Shown here: piece after piece, positions 61,894-64,000 of the stretch
Position numbering within the stretch: the first letter of the stretch is position 1
Layout of the letters: every line of letters starts with the position of its first letter
NCBI RefSeq assembly: GCF_040947875.1
Contig: NZ_JBFRXN010000002.1
Location: forward strand, 2,108,001 to 2,172,000
Direction of reading: 5' to 3'
DNA length: 64,000 nucleotides
Origin: Pseudomonas sp. MYb118
GTDB taxonomy: Bacteria > Pseudomonadota > Gammaproteobacteria > Pseudomonadales > Pseudomonadaceae
Program-made: the position numbers and the translations under genes
The notes under the pieces: generated by a model
Databases searched by the model: none
What the model was told of the DNA's origin: nothing
Seen by the model: the letters and a program-made list of their open reading frames with translations, nothing else

Positions 61894-62324
61894 AGGCTGC
61901 CTGGCAACGCCTGGCCATTCGAGAGCAACGCCTGCTGCTGGTGACGGGCGCCTTGTTGCTGGTCATCGCGGCGTACAGCCTGATCTGGCAACCGACCCGC
62001 CAGCGCCTGGAGGGTGCCGAGCGCCAGTACCAACGGCAACTGACCGTGGCGACGCAGCTGCAACGCGCACAGGCACAAAGCCCAGCGGTTGCCCCCGCCA
62101 CCGATCAGCCGCTGTCGTTGCGCGTCAGCGAAAGCGCCAGCACGGCCGGGCTCGAACTGCACCAGATGGACAGCGACAACGACCTGCTGCGCCTGACCGT
62201 CAGCGGTGACGCGAAAACGCTGTTGCAATGGCTGGACCGTGCCGAGCGCGAGGGCGCGGCCTTGCAATCGCTGACCCTGGAAAAGCGCGACACGCTGCTG
62301 GAGGCGCGGGCAGTGCTCAAATAG
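61890..62324 (+). CDS. gspM: Type II secretion protein GspM
   Basis: 144 residues from ATG 61890 (MKAAWQRLAIREQRLLLVTG): membrane helix (LLLVTGALLLVIAAYSLIW) then a periplasmic ferredoxin-like domain (LRVSESASTAGLELHQMD). Pairs with GspL. Last gene of the operon; the next gene converges 33 bases later with no clear terminator. Confidence 0.92.
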   Translation: MKAAWQRLAIREQRLLLVTGALLLVIAAYSLIWQPTRQRLEGAERQYQRQLTVATQLQRAQAQSPAVAPATDQPLSLRVSESASTAGLELHQMDSDNDLLRLTVSGDAKTLLQWLDRAEREGAALQSLTLEKRDTLLEARAVLK

Positions 62325-62357
62325 CGAGTGTCGAACCGTCGCCAACGATAACTCGGG

Positions 62358-63632
62358 CTAAAGGGTGGTGCCCGGCAATGGCGGCAGTTTGGCCAGCTTC
62401 AGCGCGACCAGCAGTGCCACCACCAGCAGCGCGCCGATGAACAGGCCGATGCCGTTCCAGCCGCCGAGGTGCCAGAACACGCCGCCGGCGGTCCCGGCAA
62501 TGCTCGAGCCAGCGTAGTAGCTGAACAGGTACAGCGACGAGGCCTGACCCTTGGCCTTGATGGCGCGGCGGCCGATCCAGCTGCTGGCCACCGAGTGGGC
62601 GCCGAAGAAGCCGAAGGTGAAGATCAGCATGCCGATGATGACCACCGGCACCGGGGTGAACAGGGTCAGGGCAAGACCGACGAACATCAGTGCGATGGTG
62701 GCCCAGAGCACCTGGCGACGGCCCAGCTTGTCGGCCAGGGCGCCGATTTTTGCCGAGCTGTAGATGCCCGACAGGTACACCACCGACAGCAGCCCGACGT
62801 ACGCCTGGTCCATGTGATACGGCTCGGCCAGCAGGCGATAGCCGATGTAATTGAACAGAGTGACGAACGCACCCATCAGCACAAAGGCTTCGAGGAACAA
62901 CAGCGGCAGGCCGGCATCCTTGAAGTGCATGGTGAACCCGTCCAGCAGGCTGCGCGGGTGCAGCGAGCGGGCGCGGAAGTTGCGCGACTCGGGGAGGATT
63001 TTCCAGAACACCGCCGCCAGGATCAGCGCCAGGCCACCGACCACCAGCATCGCCGTGTGCCAGCTGACGAAGTCGATCAACACCCCGGTGATCAGGCGCC
63101 CGCTCATCCCGCCAATGGCGTTGCCGCCGATGTACAGACCCATCGCCAGGCCGATGTGCTTGGGGTGAATCTCTTCGCTCAAGTAAGTCATGGCGACCGC
63201 CGCCAGACCGCTCAGCGACAGCCCGATCAATGCGCGCATCAGCAGCACGCCGTGCCAGCTCGGCATCATCGCGCTGGCAATGGTGCACAGCGCGGCGGCG
63301 GTCAGGGCGGTGACCATCACCGGCTTGCGCCCGACCCGGTCAGAGATCGGCCCGGTGATCAGCAGGCCGATGGCAAGCATGCCGGTGGCCACCGACAGGA
63401 TCAGGCTGCTTTGCGCCGCATTGATGGCGTACTCGTGGGACAGCAGCGGCATCATCGGCTGCACGCAGTACAGCAGCGCGAAGGTGGCAAAGCCGCCGCA
63501 AAACAACGCCAACACCGTGCGCATGAACATCGGTGTGCCTTTTTCGATGTAGATTTCCTTGAGCTCGGCGACGGCATCGCCGGTAGGGGCGGGAGGCACT
63601 TCATGGGCGAGTGGAGCGACAGCAGTTTTCAC
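62358..63632 (-). CDS. MFS transporter (YnfM/arabinose-efflux-like)
   Basis: Inner-membrane major facilitator, 424 residues from GTG 63632 with AGAGG seven bases before it; a GTG at 63653 would add seven residues. Twelve predicted helices; the loop 2-3 motif GPISDRVGRKPVMV and its repeat IGALADKLGRRQVLW are typical of drug/sugar-efflux MFS. Substrate unknown. Divergent from a LysR gene, its likely regulator. Confidence 0.9.
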   Translation of the reverse strand: MKTAVAPLAHEVPPAPTGDAVAELKEIYIEKGTPMFMRTVLALFCGGFATFALLYCVQPMMPLLSHEYAINAAQSSLILSVATGMLAIGLLITGPISDRVGRKPVMVTALTAAALCTIASAMMPSWHGVLLMRALIGLSLSGLAAVAMTYLSEEIHPKHIGLAMGLYIGGNAIGGMSGRLITGVLIDFVSWHTAMLVVGGLALILAAVFWKILPESRNFRARSLHPRSLLDGFTMHFKDAGLPLLFLEAFVLMGAFVTLFNYIGYRLLAEPYHMDQAYVGLLSVVYLSGIYSSAKIGALADKLGRRQVLWATIALMFVGLALTLFTPVPVVIIGMLIFTFGFFGAHSVASSWIGRRAIKAKGQASSLYLFSYYAGSSIAGTAGGVFWHLGGWNGIGLFIGALLVVALLVALKLAKLPPLPGTTL

Positions 63633-63680
63633 TTCAGACCTCTTGGGGGGCACAGCCGGTCAGGCAATGAAAAAAGCATA

Positions 63681-63711
63681 TAGCCGGCTAATGATTCAAT
63701 CCAATATATTG
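63681..63711. promoter_or_regulatory. Two 10-bp palindromes in the MFS-LysR divergent space
   Basis: TAGCCGGCTA at 63681-63690 and CAATATATTG at 63702-63711 are perfect palindromes in the 120-base divergent region. They may be sites for the LysR protein or for another regulator. Confidence 0.5.
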
Positions 63712-63752
63712 TTCGACCTGTTTAAGAGCTTTTACGACCTATTGGAGCTTTC

Positions 63753-64000
63753 ATGGAACTGCGCCACCTGCGCTATTTCATCGCCGTTGCCGAAGAACTG
63801 CATTTCGGCCGCGCGGCACAGATGCTGGGCATCTCGCAGCCACCGCTGAGTCAGCAGATCCAGGCATTGGAACAGGACATCGGTGCGCGCCTGTTCGAAC
63901 GCACCAATCGTCGGGTCGAGCTGAGCGAAGCCGGCCGGCTTTTCCTGGACGAAGCGCGGCTGGTGCTGGCGCAGGTCGATAAAGCCGCCGATGTGGCGCG
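63753..64000 (+). CDS. LysR-family transcriptional regulator, N-terminal part (cut by window end)
   Basis: First 82 codons: MELRHLRYFIAVAEELHFGR, then the helix-turn-helix ISQPPLSQQIQALEQDIGAR and LFERTNRRVELSEAG. Full winged helix is seen; the effector domain lies beyond. Divergent from the MFS exporter, so probably its regulator. Confidence 0.95.
   Translation, partial: MELRHLRYFIAVAEELHFGRAAQMLGISQPPLSQQIQALEQDIGARLFERTNRRVELSEAGRLFLDEARLVLAQVDKAADVA

Overview
The window is a gene-dense, GC-rich stretch of a Pseudomonas chromosome. It most likely belongs to the P. fluorescens group, because the gene order (mdoGH, an amino-acid ABC transporter, ubiEJB-his-tat, the pha cluster, hslVU, argS, priA, rpmE, maeB, ponA/pilMNOPQ, aroKB, gltBD, hemE) is the pseudomonad order as I remember it and the spaces between operons hold many REP/REPIN repeats typical of that group. 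This species call is inference; no database was searched.

Layout. 1-3.4 kb: osmoregulated periplasmic glucan synthesis (end of opgG, all of opgH). 3.6-6.2 kb: polar amino-acid ABC importer. 6.3-8.3 kb: chemoreceptor. 8.3-14.4 kb, minus strand: ubiE-ubiJ-ubiB-hisI-hisE-tatA-tatB-tatC-rsmE, tightly packed. 14.5-21.8 kb: medium-chain PHA metabolism, with a small PHA-associated protein and phaI-phaF on plus facing phaC1-phaZ-phaC2-phaD on minus. 22.0-29.6 kb, minus: DUF971 protein, hslVU, a SPOR-domain protein, argS, priA. 29.8-32.4 kb, plus: rpmE, a secreted nuclease, maeB. 32.6-35.0 kb: ponA, divergent from pilMNOPQ-aroK-aroB-AAA/SPOR gene (35.3-43.5 kb). 43.9-49.8 kb: gltBD. 50.0-51.1 kb: hemE. 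51.4-62.3 kb: a GbpA-like lytic polysaccharide monooxygenase followed by a complete colinear type II secretion operon gspCDEFGHIJKLM. 62.4-64.0 kb: an MFS exporter divergent from a LysR regulator cut by the window end.

The part that looks least like core genome is 51.1-62.3 kb. A chitin-active LPMO with a Sec signal sits directly before eleven translationally coupled T2SS genes, which suggests a secretion machine dedicated to polysaccharide attack. The LPMO gene has a long leader that can fold into a closed multi-hairpin element whose last strand covers the only Shine-Dalgarno-like bases, and a 13-bp hairpin separates it from gspC. GspC is unusually short (no PDZ or coiled-coil domain). I consider this leader plus the dedicated T2SS the best candidate for an undescribed system here.

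Other notable points: a near-consensus sigma-32 promoter before hslVU with a TTG start for hslV; eleven REP doublets and one single REP, two of the doublets inside operons; two related terminators in inverted orientation around a REPIN between maeB and ponA; an intrinsic terminator lying within the first codons of the nuclease gene; and a low-complexity insert near the C terminus of OpgG.
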